The notes: generated by a model from the letters alone, not told the origin. A DNA stretch of 64,000 bases from Buchnera aphidicola (Meitanaphis elongallis) (GCA_039830015.1 CP140033.1:62001-126000), one strand, 5' to 3'. Shown: positions 18,133-27,545, numbered from the stretch's first letter. Made by a program: numbers and translations.

Positions 18133-19089
18133 ATGGAACATGATGTTATTTTTAATATGAAAAAAGATAATATGATAAGCGAAATAAAAAAAGTTCCAAC
18201 AGTTTGTGTTCATGATTGGGAAATGGATTATTATACTATTTACAAAACAAAACGATCTTTAATAGAGATTTGTGATCTATTTTCCAATCAAGTTTCATTA
18301 GACTTATTGGATGTTATAAATGTTGAGTTTAATTTGGAATTTGACAGCATTAAATTAGAAAAATATAATGAGTATAATAATTGTCACATACATTCAAAAT
18401 TTTTAAGTTATTGCACAATTATGCCCTATTCAGAAACGGGAATAGTGCATTTATCTGATAATATAATACCGTCGATTATAGATATTTTGTTTGGAGGAAA
18501 AGGTGTAACTGAAACTACTAAATGTTGTGTCTATAGATTAACTATTGTTGAAGCAAATATTTTGAAAAAAATATTAAATATTGTTAAAAAAATATATAGT
18601 GTTTCCTGGAAGAAAAAGTTTGATATAGACATAAGACTTTCCGATTTTAAATTAATTCAAAAATTTCACATTAAGCACATTGTCTCAAATAGCAACATAT
18701 TTTTATTTATGAATTTTAAAGTAAATTTTGGTAATATATTAGGATTTTTAAATATAGGTTTTCCGTTATCTATAATTAAAAATTGTAGAGATAAATTAGC
18801 AAATAAATGTACGAGAGATAATTTAGTAAAAAAAAAATCGAAAAGGTTGTTATGGCCAATGATATATAATTTGGAAATAAATTTAGATATTAAATTAGTC
18901 AGTTTTTCATTGTTATTATCTCAGATGTTGATGTTAAAAATTGGTGATATTATTTCTATTCATCTTCCAAAAAATGCTATAGCGTATTCTCGTAATGTAC
19001 CTATATTGGTGGGAGAATATAGAATATATGAAAAAAAATCGTGTTTTTTTTTAAAAAATTTTTTTAAATTAAAGCATAATGGTTATTAG
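18133..19089 (+). CDS. fliM: Flagellar C-ring/switch protein FliM
   Basis: Major wall component of the C-ring. The protein is 318 aa (E. coli 334). The conserved middle domain is visible (TETTKCCVYRLTIVEANILKKIL matches the RxxTxIExxIxxRI region). The C-terminal SpoA/FliN-like domain is present (LLLSQMLMLKIGDIISIHLPKNAI). The E. coli FliM N-terminal CheY-binding sequence (MGDSILSQAEIDALL) is not recognisable. That fits the absence of chemotaxis genes here. An ATG follows TAAGGTGTTTTA. It ends 10 bp before the fliN start. Confidence 0.9.
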   Translation: MEHDVIFNMKKDNMISEIKKVPTVCVHDWEMDYYTIYKTKRSLIEICDLFSNQVSLDLLDVINVEFNLEFDSIKLEKYNEYNNCHIHSKFLSYCTIMPYSETGIVHLSDNIIPSIIDILFGGKGVTETTKCCVYRLTIVEANILKKILNIVKKIYSVSWKKKFDIDIRLSDFKLIQKFHIKHIVSNSNIFLFMNFKVNFGNILGFLNIGFPLSIIKNCRDKLANKCTRDNLVKKKSKRLLWPMIYNLEINLDIKLVSFSLLLSQMLMLKIGDIISIHLPKNAIAYSRNVPILVGEYRIYEKKSCFFLKNFFKLKHNGY

Positions 19090-19099
19090 GAAAATATTT

Positions 19100-19489
19100 A
19101 TGAATGGTATAAAAGATACAGTAGACAATAAAAGTAATGATAAAATTGATAAGTTTAAAGAACATTTAGATAAAAAAAAATATAAAGAGAATGAGAATAT
19201 AGTTATTTCAAAAAAATCTGTAGAAGAATTAGGTAACATAAAATTTGTTATTGACATTCCCGTTGATTTGACAGTCGAATTAGGAAAAATTCAATTAAAA
19301 ATTAAAGACCTTCTTAATTTAAGTAAAGGTTCTATATTAACTTTAAATAAGTATTCAGGTGAACCATTAAATATATTAGTAAACAAGTTTGTAATTGCTA
19401 AAGGAGAATTAGTTATTGTAGAGGAAAAATATGGGATTAGAATTACTAGTATAGTCGATAATTCAAGATATTTAAATCACATTGATTAA
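19100..19489 (+). CDS. fliN: Flagellar C-ring/switch protein FliN
   Basis: Forms the base of the C-ring and docks the FliH-FliI export complex. The start chosen is ATG at 19100, which has TTAGGA 8 to 10 bp upstream. An ATG at 19079 overlaps fliM by 11 bp but has no comparable ribosome-binding site. The result is 129 aa (E. coli 137). The N-terminal 40 residues are charged and variable. The SpoA domain is strongly conserved: IPVDLTVELGKIQLKIKDLLNLSKGSI, SGEPLNILVNKFVIAKGELVIVEEKYGIRI. It is followed by fliO after 26 bp. Confidence 0.95.
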   Translation: MNGIKDTVDNKSNDKIDKFKEHLDKKKYKENENIVISKKSVEELGNIKFVIDIPVDLTVELGKIQLKIKDLLNLSKGSILTLNKYSGEPLNILVNKFVIAKGELVIVEEKYGIRITSIVDNSRYLNHID

Positions 19490-19515
19490 CCATTTAAACA
19501 TTATGAGAAATTTTT

Positions 19516-19902
19516 GTGAATACTATGTTTCAACCTATTTCAGTAGAAATGATGTTATCAAAAATTGGAATGCCTTATTTTAAGGTAATTGCAGTTTTTT
19601 GTTTATGCATTTGGATTGTTAAAAAAATTTTTATTGAAAAAAGAATAATAAATAATTCGTTGATAAGAATCATAGAGAAGGTAGCAGTTGGATCGAACGA
19701 AAGCATTGTTATTGTGGATTTAAAAGAGATTAGATTAGTGATAGGTGTTACTTCAAAAAATATTTCTATTTTATATACGTTATCTTCTGTAGAAGAAAAA
19801 GAAAAAGATAAAGATAAAGAAAACATATCGTTGGTTAAAGATATTAGTATTGATAGTACAATAAAGAGACTGACTAAGCGTCTTTGGAATAAAAGAAAAT
19901 GA
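19516..19902 (+). CDS. fliO: Flagellar export apparatus assembly protein FliO
   Basis: Membrane scaffold that helps assemble FliP in the export gate. The 128-aa product has one transmembrane segment near residues 21-36 and the FliO core signature [20 protein letters not shown] then [17 protein letters not shown], matching the family pattern G..E.....V....L..GVT...I..L. The tail is a low-complexity [10 protein letters not shown] stretch before a basic end. The frame starts at GTG 19516; ATG at 19525 is an alternative three codons in. The stop overlaps the fliP start by 4 bp. Position between fliN and fliP makes the call secure despite weak overall conservation. Confidence 0.88.
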   Translation: MNTMFQPISVEMMLSKIGMPYFKVIAVFCLCIWIVKKIFIEKRIINNSLIRIIEKVAVGSNESIVIVDLKEIRLVIGVTSKNISILYTLSSVEEKEKDKDKENISLVKDISIDSTIKRLTKRLWNKRK

Positions 19903-20630
19903 TGTATAAAATAATATCATTGTTTGTATTGTTGTTCTGTCCCACAGTATATTCAGAAAATTTTGGATCTTCGAATTATTCATTACTTAATGAAAAAGAG
20001 CATTGGTCTTTTCCAATACAAATGTTAGTGTTCATTACGTCATTAACATTTATTGCACCAGCTTTATTAATGATGACTAGTTTTTCTAGAATTATTATTG
20101 TGTTTAGTTTGTTGAGAAATGCTTTGGGTACTCCTTATTCTCCTCCCAATCAAATCTTGTTAGGTTTATCGCTTTTTTTAACTTTTTTTATTATGGCTCC
20201 AGTATTTGATAAAATTTATCAAGATGCTTATTTACCATTTATTGAAGACAAGATAAATGTAGATGTAGCTATTAGTAAAGGAATAAAGCCTTTACATCAA
20301 TTTATGATTAGACAAACGCGTGAAAACGATTTGCTTTTTTTTTCAAAATTGGCTGGAATCGTTAATTTATATAAAAAAGAAGAAATTCCAATGCGAGTGT
20401 TGTTGCCGTCATTTGTAACAAGTGAATTAAAGACGGCTTTTCAAATTGGATTTATTATTTTTATACCGTTTTTAATAATAGATTTAGTTGTAGCTAGTGT
20501 TCTCATGGCTTTAGGAATGATGATGGTTCCTCCTTCAACAATATCATTACCTTTTAAATTGATGTTGTTTGTATTAGTAGATGGTTGGCAATTATTAATA
20601 ACTTCTTTAACTCAAAGTTTTCTTCATTAA
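19899..20630 (+). CDS. fliP: Flagellar type III export gate protein FliP
   Basis: Core of the export gate pore in the inner membrane. The protein is 243 aa (E. coli 245). It has an N-terminal cleavable-type signal ([19 protein letters not shown]), then the very conserved [20 protein letters not shown] (first part) and [25 protein letters not shown]. The C-terminal membrane block has [23 protein letters not shown]. All four expected hydrophobic segments are visible. The start overlaps fliO by 4 bp. It is among the best conserved flagellar genes in the window. Confidence 0.97.
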   Translation: MMYKIISLFVLLFCPTVYSENFGSSNYSLLNEKEHWSFPIQMLVFITSLTFIAPALLMMTSFSRIIIVFSLLRNALGTPYSPPNQILLGLSLFLTFFIMAPVFDKIYQDAYLPFIEDKINVDVAISKGIKPLHQFMIRQTRENDLLFFSKLAGIVNLYKKEEIPMRVLLPSFVTSELKTAFQIGFIIFIPFLIIDLVVASVLMALGMMMVPPSTISLPFKLMLFVLVDGWQLLITSLTQSFLH

Positions 20631-20708
20631 GTTAAAGTTATAATTAACAGAATGTGTTTTAATGAGAGTACTTTTGATATTTGAAAACATTATAAATTAA
20701 GGACATTT

Positions 20709-20978
20709 ATGACTATTGAATTTGTAATGACTCTTTTTCATGAAGCAATAAAAATTACTTTAATGCTTGCTTCACCCTTGTTATTAGCTGCACTATGTAG
20801 TGGCTTAGCTATTAGTGTTTTGCAAGCTGCTACTCAAATTAATGAACAAACATTGTCATTTATTCCTAAAGTAGTTGCTGTTTTATTATCTATCGTTATT
20901 TTTGGACCATGGATGTTAACTTTAATATTAGACTATACTCGTTCTTTATTTAATAATTTATCTTTGATAACTAGTTAA
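20709..20978 (+). CDS. fliQ: Flagellar type III export gate protein FliQ
   Basis: Small two-helix export-gate subunit. The 89-aa length equals E. coli. It has the family sequence pattern LASPLLLAALCSGLAISVLQAATQINEQTLSFIPK at residues 18-52 and a second hydrophobic helix after it. The ATG at 20709 follows AAGGACATTT. The stop codon TAA shares one base with the fliR ATG (TAATG), so the two are translationally coupled. Confidence 0.97.
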   Translation: MTIEFVMTLFHEAIKITLMLASPLLLAALCSGLAISVLQAATQINEQTLSFIPKVVAVLLSIVIFGPWMLTLILDYTRSLFNNLSLITS

Positions 20979-21751
20979 TGATTACTTTCAATATAAACGA
21001 TTTAATGTCTATTTTTTTTAATTTTTTATTTGTAGTAGCGCGAATTTTGTCTTTTTTTATGATTGCTCCGTTGTTAGAAGATAAATCTATTCCAAAAGAA
21101 ATAAAATTGTTTACTTCATTTATTATAAGTTGGTTTTTCATATGGCTTATGCCCAAAATAGACATTAATTTGTTTTCTATTAATGGATTTTTAATATTGA
21201 TTGAGCAAGTATTAATTGGAATATTGTTAGGATTTATTATGAAGCTGGTATTTTCTACTATAAAAATTTCTGGAGAAATTATTAGCTTTCAAATGGGTTT
21301 GTCTTTTTCATCTGTTTTAGATGTAAACACTCATTCTAATACATCAATTTTATCTAGGTTTCTCTATATATTTTTATTATTATTTTTTTTGGAATCCAAT
21401 GGTCATCTTTTGATAGTATCCATGTTATTTGACACTTTTCGTAAAATTCCTATACAAGCAATTGAATTAAATTCAAGTATGTTTTTGAACGTTATTGTGT
21501 TTTCGAAATATATTTTTATTGATAGTTTTATGTTAATGTTGCCAATTATTATAGTTCAATTAATATTGAATGTGTCTATAGGAATTTTAAATAGGATTGC
21601 GTCTCAAATTTCTATTTTTTCTATTGGATTTACTATGACTTTGTTAGTAGGTTTATATATTTTATACTTGTTTATTCCTTTTTTTTCACACGTGTATAAT
21701 AATGTATTTAATCGTTTATTTTTTTTGTTATCTATAGTATGGCGTAATTAA
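20978..21751 (+). CDS. fliR: Flagellar type III export gate protein FliR
   Basis: Completes the FliPQR export gate. The protein is 257 aa (E. coli 261) with about six hydrophobic segments and the conserved ARILSFFMIAPLLEDKSIPKEIKL start. The central ISFQMGLSFSSVLD and the NRIASQISIFSIGFTMTLLVGL motif follow. It is the last gene of fliMNOPQR and converges on rpmG, with a hairpin between them. Confidence 0.96.
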   Translation: MITFNINDLMSIFFNFLFVVARILSFFMIAPLLEDKSIPKEIKLFTSFIISWFFIWLMPKIDINLFSINGFLILIEQVLIGILLGFIMKLVFSTIKISGEIISFQMGLSFSSVLDVNTHSNTSILSRFLYIFLLLFFLESNGHLLIVSMLFDTFRKIPIQAIELNSSMFLNVIVFSKYIFIDSFMLMLPIIIVQLILNVSIGILNRIASQISIFSIGFTMTLLVGLYILYLFIPFFSHVYNNVFNRLFFLLSIVWRN

Positions 21752-21899
21752 GTATAAATTAAGTTTTATTAGAAGGAATTTATAATTTATTTTTAATATT
21801 ATTATTAATTGTCTATTTTGAAATAAAATTTAAAGTATTTTTAAATATAGTATTATGCACATAAAGTGTATAAATTATTTGCATATGATATGAATTCTA

Positions 21900-21948
21900 T
21901 AAAATGCTAATTTTCATTTTATGTAATAATGTAGTCTTTAGCATTTTA
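21900..21948. terminator. Hairpin between convergent fliR and rpmG
   Basis: An 11-bp perfect inverted repeat (TAAAATGCTAA at 21900-21910, TTAGCATTTTA at 21938-21948) with a 27-nt loop lies between the fliR stop and the rpmG stop. It is followed by GTTTTTACG on the plus strand, so it could serve as the fliR terminator and perhaps work for rpmBG in the other direction. Confidence 0.45.
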
Positions 21949-21993
21949 CAGTTTTTACGTAATTTTGTATTTAAGAATGTTATATATAATTTT

Positions 21994-22161
21994 TTACTTT
22001 ATTTTTTCTTCTTTATATAATACATGCTTTTTTACAATTGGATCGTATTTTTTTAATGTTAACTTTTTAGAATTATTTTTTTTGTTCTTAGTTGTAGTAT
22101 AATAATGTTTACTATTTGAAGAAGAAACTAATTTTATTTTGTTTCTAGCGCTTTTTGCCAT
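21994..22161 (-). CDS. rpmG: 50S ribosomal protein L33
   Basis: The minus-strand frame from ATG at 22159-22161 gives 55 aa beginning [20 protein letters not shown] and ending [14 protein letters not shown]. coli L33 is 55 aa ([20 protein letters not shown]...VIYKEAKIK). It belongs to the large ribosomal subunit near the E site. It is too short for a length-filtered frame list. Its start lies inside the last codons of rpmB, so the two overlap by 17 bp and are likely translationally coupled. Confidence 0.97.
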   Translation of the reverse strand: MAKSARNKIKLVSSSNSKHYYTTTKNKKNNSKKLTLKKYDPIVKKHVLYKEEKIK

Positions 22162-22402
22162 TTTTTATTTCTCGATTTTTTAATAAAAGTTGTTTATTTA
22201 ATATTATGTTTAGTCCAATTTTATCCATACATCGCATACCTTTTGCAGATACTTTTAGTGTTATAAATTTTTTTGTTTGTGTATTCCAAAATTTATGAAA
22301 ATGTAAGTTTGGTAAGAAACGTCTTTTAGTAGCATTCATAGCATGCGATCGATAATTTCCGGTCATTGGTTTCTTTCCAGTTATTTTGCATATTTTTGAC
22401 AT
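22145..22402 (-). CDS. rpmB: 50S ribosomal protein L28
   Basis: Large-subunit protein. The 85-aa product starts [20 protein letters not shown] and has the family motifs [17 protein letters not shown] and [16 protein letters not shown]. coli L28 is 78 aa. The extra C-terminal residues (about seven, ending KNGKKR) run into rpmG by 17 bp, probably through loss of the original stop. It is first in rpmB-rpmG, as in E. coli. An AAGGTAG-type ribosome site lies upstream on the minus strand. Confidence 0.97.
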   Translation of the reverse strand: MSKICKITGKKPMTGNYRSHAMNATKRRFLPNLHFHKFWNTQTKKFITLKVSAKGMRCMDKIGLNIILNKQLLLKNREIKNGKKR

Positions 22403-22586
22403 AATTAAGAACTACCTTTTTTAATAATATAATTTTGGAATTGTATGTATATGAACATATGATAAGTGTTATACATAAGGTATTTGAATATTGACTTAAA
22501 TTTTACATATTTTGAATTATATTTTATATATTTGATTTTAATTTTTAAAAATTATAGATTAAATTTTGTTAATAGGATTAATTCTT

Positions 22587-25259
22587 ATGAATGTTTTCAA
22601 AAGATTATTGATATCTATAATTTTATTATGTACATTTTGTTTTTTTAGTTTTATTGTTTTACTTTATAGTCATTTTGGATTAAATGTTGTTTGTTATTTA
22701 GCACACTATTATATACCAGAATTGGAAATAAAAAAATCAATAGGTCAATTAAATAATTGTACATTTTATGATGTAAGCTGTCATTTTTTTGATAAAAAAC
22801 TTTTTATTAAAAAGTTGCATATAAAAATAAGTTTAAATTTTTTTAAAAAATTTTATGTATGTGTAGATAAAATTGTATGTAAAAAATGTGATTTATATCT
22901 TGGTATTTCTAGAATATCATCTATTGATAAGACCATGCCTTTTCATTTTAATTTAGCATCTTTTTTTAGCATGCCTATTATTTTAAAACATGTAAGATTT
23001 GATGATTTTTCTTGTTTTATAAATAATATGTTATTTTTTATGGATCATTTTTCTGGTAAATATTGTTGGACTGGAGACACGTTAAAATGTTTGTATAGTA
23101 AATCCGAAAATATTTATATAAAACAATATAAAATTAAAAATATTAGTAACAGCAATTTTAAAAAATGTAATATAAAATCAGTTATAAGTTCAAAAAAATT
23201 TGTTAAAGAGATTTTAAATTATTTTGAAAAATGTTCTATTAATTTTCCTATAAACCTTGATATAAAATGTTTTTTTAGCAATAACGTTTATTTTTTAAAC
23301 AAAAAATATTTTAGTTTGCATCGACTTTCTTTGCATGTTCAAACAATTAAAAATAAAATAAATATAAAACGTTTGAATTTTCTTAATCAAAGTGTTTATG
23401 TTAACGTCTTCGGAGTGATTGATTGTAATACAGATTTTTTTTCTAAGATAGCTATTACTTGTATCAATTTTAAAAATTATCGACGAAATCAAAATATTGA
23501 TATTGTTGTAAATAGATTTTTGTTTCATGGCTTGAATATAAATTGTCAATTTTATGGTTTTATAAACACTAAGATATGTTTTAAGTTTACACCTAAGCGA
23601 TATGGTTTGATTTCAAATTTAAATTCATTTGTTTTATACTTTAATTTAGTTAATAGTCATGAAGATCGTTTATGTTTAGAAGAAATAATAGTTAGAATTA
23701 TAAGAACGCCGTTCAATTATACTTTTTTTTTTAGTAGTACTGTTAATATAAACAAACTTGTTTCAATAAAATTATATTTGTCAGGAATAGGAAAATATTT
23801 AACGATATTTGTTAAGAATTTTCAATATAAATTTTTAAAGAATAAAATTGTATCTGATGATTTATTTAGTTCTGTTAAAAAAAATACTAGTGTTGTGCCG
23901 ATTCAATTAAGTGAAAATAATAATGATATTTGTTATTCTAAATATATGATACAAAACATAATATATCAATTGATTCATTTAAAGGAATATCATAATACAT
24001 CATTAGATATAAAAATTTTGTGCCAGAATCGTTTTAATAAAGTAAATTATAAATCGCGTTCTGTTTTTTTTAAAATTTATCAAAAATGGATTGTTCCTAT
24101 AAAAAATAAAATTTTTAACATAAGCAATATTTCTACTATAGATAATAAAAGAAATGTTTATGTTGATATAATTTTTGAATGTGATAAGTTGAGTTGTTTG
24201 TTTTCAAATTATTTTGGAAATATTAGAGGAAACATTAAATTTTCTAGTATAGATAACAAGTTGTTATTAAGGTTTATAGGATATAATTTAAGTTCAAGTA
24301 TTTTTAAGATTTCTAATTTGGAATTTTTAATAATTCTAAATACTAATAGTAATACTTTAATTGAAACTATTATATTAGCTAGAGGTCTCACTATTTTAAA
24401 TTTAAATTTTTCTCATATTTTCTTAAAGTTACATAATTATGAATATAATTGTAATTTTCGTTTATATGCATTAGAAAAATTTTTACTTTTTAATGCAAAT
24501 TTTAAGAAAAGATTTAATTTTTTTTCTAAACAATGGGTTGATATAATTGATAACATTAATATTTGTACTCCGTTATTTAACTTAAATATTGATAAAATAC
24601 TTATTATGTTTGACGATGTAGCAATTATTAATGGTTTTAATTCATTGTTCGTTGCTAAAAGTTCTTTATTTAAAATGTTTGTTGTTAGTACAGTAAAAAA
24701 AAGCATAAGAAGTATTTTAGGTGAAAATGAAAATAATATTAGTAATTTATTTATGGAATTAAAGCGTTCAAATGCTTTTTTTAGATCTTTTATACTTAGA
24801 ATCATATTTAATTCTAATTATTCTCATACTAGTAGAACGTTAATTTTAAAGTTTAATTTTGAAGAAAAAATAAATAAAAATGTTAATGAAATATTTTTAG
24901 GATCTATCAATATTCGAGAAATTCATAAAAAATTTTTTGTTTTTACAGATTTTATATCTAAAAATACATCGATACTTCTGCTGAAACTATTAGTTTTAGA
25001 CATTAAAAGTATTTATAGTACATTACACGGAACATTATTTTTAAAAAAGGATTTGTATGATTTAAATTTGCTTGGAAATGTGTTAATTAAGGATTTGCAT
25101 GTAAACAGTTTCTTTCATTTGAATAAAATTAATTTCGACAACATATATTTATTATTTGGTTGTAATAATATTCAAATCTATACTTTTATTACGATTCAAA
25201 GTTTTCTTAAATTTTTATTTAAAGCAAATAATTTTAAACTGTTGTTATTTACTATATAA
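22587..25259 (+). CDS. tamB: TamB-type translocation and assembly module protein, C-terminally short
   Basis: Inner-membrane-anchored AsmA-like protein that spans the periplasm and takes part in outer-membrane protein/lipid delivery. The start is ATG at 22587; a TTG 21 bp upstream only adds seven hydrophobic residues. An N-terminal membrane helix (VFKRLLISIILLCTFCFFSF) is followed by GLNVVCYLAHYYIPELEIKKSIGQLNNCTFYDVSC, aligning with E. coli YtfN [33 protein letters not shown]. The rest is a long AT-biased beta-rich chain. At 890 aa it is about 370 shorter than E. coli TamB (about 1259). The last residues (NNFKLLLFTI) do not match the E. coli C-terminal domain as I recall it, so the TamA-interacting end appears to be missing. 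The frame is open throughout, which argues that the truncated gene is still selected. Confidence 0.85.
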   Translation: MNVFKRLLISIILLCTFCFFSFIVLLYSHFGLNVVCYLAHYYIPELEIKKSIGQLNNCTFYDVSCHFFDKKLFIKKLHIKISLNFFKKFYVCVDKIVCKKCDLYLGISRISSIDKTMPFHFNLASFFSMPIILKHVRFDDFSCFINNMLFFMDHFSGKYCWTGDTLKCLYSKSENIYIKQYKIKNISNSNFKKCNIKSVISSKKFVKEILNYFEKCSINFPINLDIKCFFSNNVYFLNKKYFSLHRLSLHVQTIKNKINIKRLNFLNQSVYVNVFGVIDCNTDFFSKIAITCINFKNYRRNQNIDIVVNRFLFHGLNINCQFYGFINTKICFKFTPKRYGLISNLNSFVLYFNLVNSHEDRLCLEEIIVRIIRTPFNYTFFFSSTVNINKLVSIKLYLSGIGKYLTIFVKNFQYKFLKNKIVSDDLFSSVKKNTSVVPIQLSENNNDICYSKYMIQNIIYQLIHLKEYHNTSLDIKILCQNRFNKVNYKSRSVFFKIYQKWIVPIKNKIFNISNISTIDNKRNVYVDIIFECDKLSCLFSNYFGNIRGNIKFSSIDNKLLLRFIGYNLSSSIFKISNLEFLIILNTNSNTLIETIILARGLTILNLNFSHIFLKLHNYEYNCNFRLYALEKFLLFNANFKKRFNFFSKQWVDIIDNINICTPLFNLNIDKILIMFDDVAIINGFNSLFVAKSSLFKMFVVSTVKKSIRSILGENENNISNLFMELKRSNAFFRSFILRIIFNSNYSHTSRTLILKFNFEEKINKNVNEIFLGSINIREIHKKFFVFTDFISKNTSILLLKLLVLDIKSIYSTLHGTLFLKKDLYDLNLLGNVLIKDLHVNSFFHLNKINFDNIYLLFGCNNIQIYTFITIQSFLKFLFKANNFKLLLFTI

Positions 25260-25328
25260 ATAGGTTAGTTTTGTATTTAATTATTTAAATTTTATTTATT
25301 TGGTTTTTCACCTTGACATCATTATACG

Positions 25329-25394
25329 TGTTTTATCCTGTAAATAAGACATTTCTTTTATATAAATAAGATTTTTTATTTACAGGATAAAACA
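25329..25394. terminator. Bidirectional terminator hairpin between tamB and ppa
   Basis: A perfect 18-bp inverted repeat, TGTTTTATCCTGTAAATA (25329-25346) and its complement at 25377-25394, extendable by further pairs into the loop. It lies midway between two convergent genes. It contains the sequence CCTG/CAGG in an otherwise AT stem. This is the longest perfect stem I found in the window. Confidence 0.75.
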
Positions 25395-25483
25395 TAAAAG
25401 TATTGAATTTTAAATTTTTAATGTTTTTATTTTTTTATATTTTTGAAAACAAGTTATTAATGTATGTATATACTAAATTTCTA

Positions 25484-26002
25484 TTAATTTTTTAGAGAAG
25501 ATAAAATTTCTTGATATGCTATTTCTTTGTTTTCCCATTTTAGAATTTTTACCCACTTGTTTTTTTCTAGATCTTTGTAATGTTCAAAGAAATGTATAAT
25601 TTGTATTTTTAAAGAGTTTGGAAAATCGTTTATGTTTTGTATATGAGAGTAGTTTGGGCATACGTTGGTTTGAGGAATAGCTATGATTTTATTATCTATC
25701 CCAGATTCATCTAACATTCGTAGCATTCCTATTGGTCTACATTGTATCACTGAATTAGATGTTAAAGGATATGGAGTATGTACTAATGCGTCTATAGGAT
25801 CTCCATCGTGAGATAAAGTTTTATTAATAAATCCGTAATTACAAGGATAAAACATAGAAGTTGGTATAAATCTATCTACGAATAACGCTCCTGAATTTTT
25901 GTTTATTTCATATTTTACTGGATTAGAATGCGATGAAATTTCAATAATTATATTTATGTCATATGGAACATTGTTCCCTGCAGAAATGTTTTCTAAGTTC
26001 AT
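25484..26002 (-). CDS. ppa: Inorganic pyrophosphatase
   Basis: Hydrolyses pyrophosphate and so pulls biosynthetic reactions forward. The protein is 172 aa (E. coli 176). Motifs include IEISSHSNPVKYEINKNSGALFVDRF, FYPCNYGFINKTLSHDGDPIDALV (family signature D-x-D-P-x-D: DGDPIDAL with the metal aspartates) and RMLDESGIDNKIIAIP. An ATG with AAAAGGTATAAAA upstream on the minus strand starts it. It is convergent with tamB across the hairpin and divergent from pmbA. Confidence 0.97.
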   Translation of the reverse strand: MNLENISAGNNVPYDINIIIEISSHSNPVKYEINKNSGALFVDRFIPTSMFYPCNYGFINKTLSHDGDPIDALVHTPYPLTSNSVIQCRPIGMLRMLDESGIDNKIIAIPQTNVCPNYSHIQNINDFPNSLKIQIIHFFEHYKDLEKNKWVKILKWENKEIAYQEILSSLKN

Positions 26003-26120
26003 TTTTATACCTTTTAATTGTTAATTAAATATTTTATTCTTGTGTTTGTATTTATAGATAAAGTTTTATTTTATTTTTTCAGTGTACTATAATAACAATT
26101 TGATTTTTATAGGATATAAT

Positions 26121-27467
26121 ATGAAAACAAAGCATGATTTTTCATTAAAAAAAGTACAATTTAGAAATATTATTGAGTATGTATTAGATCTTGTAAAAAC
26201 TTATTCTGCTACTGCTAAAGTATTAATTTTTCATAATTCTGGAATTAGCGTTGGGATAAGAAATAAAAAAATTGATTATGTTAAATTTAACAATGATAAT
26301 CTTTTAACTGTTACAGTGTATAAAAATAATAGAAAAAGTATAGTTTCTTCTACTGATTTTAGTATATCTGCAGTCAATAAAATAATCAATTTTGCAGTAG
26401 ATATTATTAATCATACATCATGCGATTTATGTTCCGGTTTACCCGATGTAAACTTATTAGCAATTGATAATTTGATAGATCTTGACTTATATCATTATTG
26501 GGAATGGGATACAAAATATGCTATTGATTTAACATTAATTGCAGAACAAGAAGCATTTAAAGCAGATAAAAGAATAGTTAATACGGAAGGATCTAGTTTT
26601 AGTAGTTGTATGGGTATAAAGGTTTTTGGAAATAGTTATGGTATGTTAGAAAGTTATAATACTACTTTGTATTCTATGTCAAGTTGTATGATTGCTAAAG
26701 ACAACAATGATATGCAAAGAGATATGTTTTATACAATTTCACGAAATATTAACAATTTATTGTCTCCAAAGCACGTAGGTACAACCAGTTCTAATAAGGC
26801 TTTGTCTAGATTAAATGCTAAAAAATTATTTTCTAAAAAAAGTTCAGTTATTTTTTCTGCAGAATTATCTTCAGAATTTTTTTCTTATTTAGCACGAGCT
26901 ATAAACGGTGATAATATTTATAAAAAGTCAACATTTTTGTTACATAAATTAGGAAAACAGATTTTTCCTAGCTGGTTAAGCATAAAAGAAGATCCACATA
27001 TATACCAAGGATGGGGATCAAAGTGTTTTGATTTGGATGGTGTTCGTACATTTTCTAAAGTGATAGTACATAATGGTATATTAAAAACATGGTTATTAGA
27101 TAATTATTCGGCTAAAAAAATGAATTTAACTAGTACTGCTAATGCTGGAGGTATTCACAATTGGTTAATATTAGGTATTTCTCATATGAACTTAAATGAA
27201 TTGATTAAGTTGATGAATAGAGGAATATTAATTACGGAGTTATTAGGAAATGGCTTAAATTTAGTAACAGGGGATTATTCGTGTGGTGTAGTGGGATTTT
27301 GGATAGAGAATGGAATTATTAAATATCCTGTCAGTGAGATTACAATTTCTGGAAATTTGCAAGATATGTTTAAAAATATTGTATCTATAGGTAATGATAT
27401 TGATACAAGACATAAAATATTATCGGGATCAATTTTGTTGTCATCTATGCAAATTTCTGGTTTGTAA
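26121..27467 (+). CDS. pmbA: Metalloprotease TldE/PmbA
   Basis: Partner of TldD in a peptidase complex that, in E. coli, matures microcin B17 and degrades CcdA. The start chosen is ATG at 26121 with AGGATA 5-10 bp upstream. A GTG at 26082 adds 13 unmatched residues. The product is 448 aa (E. coli 450). Conserved blocks include DKRIVNTEGSSFSS, KVFGNSYGMLESYNT, KSTFLLHKLGKQIFPSWLSI, GVRTFSKVIVHNGILKTWLL and NAGGIHNWLI, GNGLNLVTGDYSCGVVGFWIENG. I see no tldD in this window. Confidence 0.95.
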   Translation: MKTKHDFSLKKVQFRNIIEYVLDLVKTYSATAKVLIFHNSGISVGIRNKKIDYVKFNNDNLLTVTVYKNNRKSIVSSTDFSISAVNKIINFAVDIINHTSCDLCSGLPDVNLLAIDNLIDLDLYHYWEWDTKYAIDLTLIAEQEAFKADKRIVNTEGSSFSSCMGIKVFGNSYGMLESYNTTLYSMSSCMIAKDNNDMQRDMFYTISRNINNLLSPKHVGTTSSNKALSRLNAKKLFSKKSSVIFSAELSSEFFSYLARAINGDNIYKKSTFLLHKLGKQIFPSWLSIKEDPHIYQGWGSKCFDLDGVRTFSKVIVHNGILKTWLLDNYSAKKMNLTSTANAGGIHNWLILGISHMNLNELIKLMNRGILITELLGNGLNLVTGDYSCGVVGFWIENGIIKYPVSEITISGNLQDMFKNIVSIGNDIDTRHKILSGSILLSSMQISGL

Positions 27468-27545
27468 AATATGTGCATTGTCTATGATCTGTTTTAAAAT
27501 AGATTAAATTTAGTGAAAATATTATTATATAATTACATTTTTAAA

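Noticed and set aside
19786..19830. Repeat-like [16 protein letters not shown] stretch in fliO as a possible tandem repeat element
   Set aside because: It is a low-complexity lysine-rich coding run typical of AT-rich genomes, not a mobile or structured repeat.
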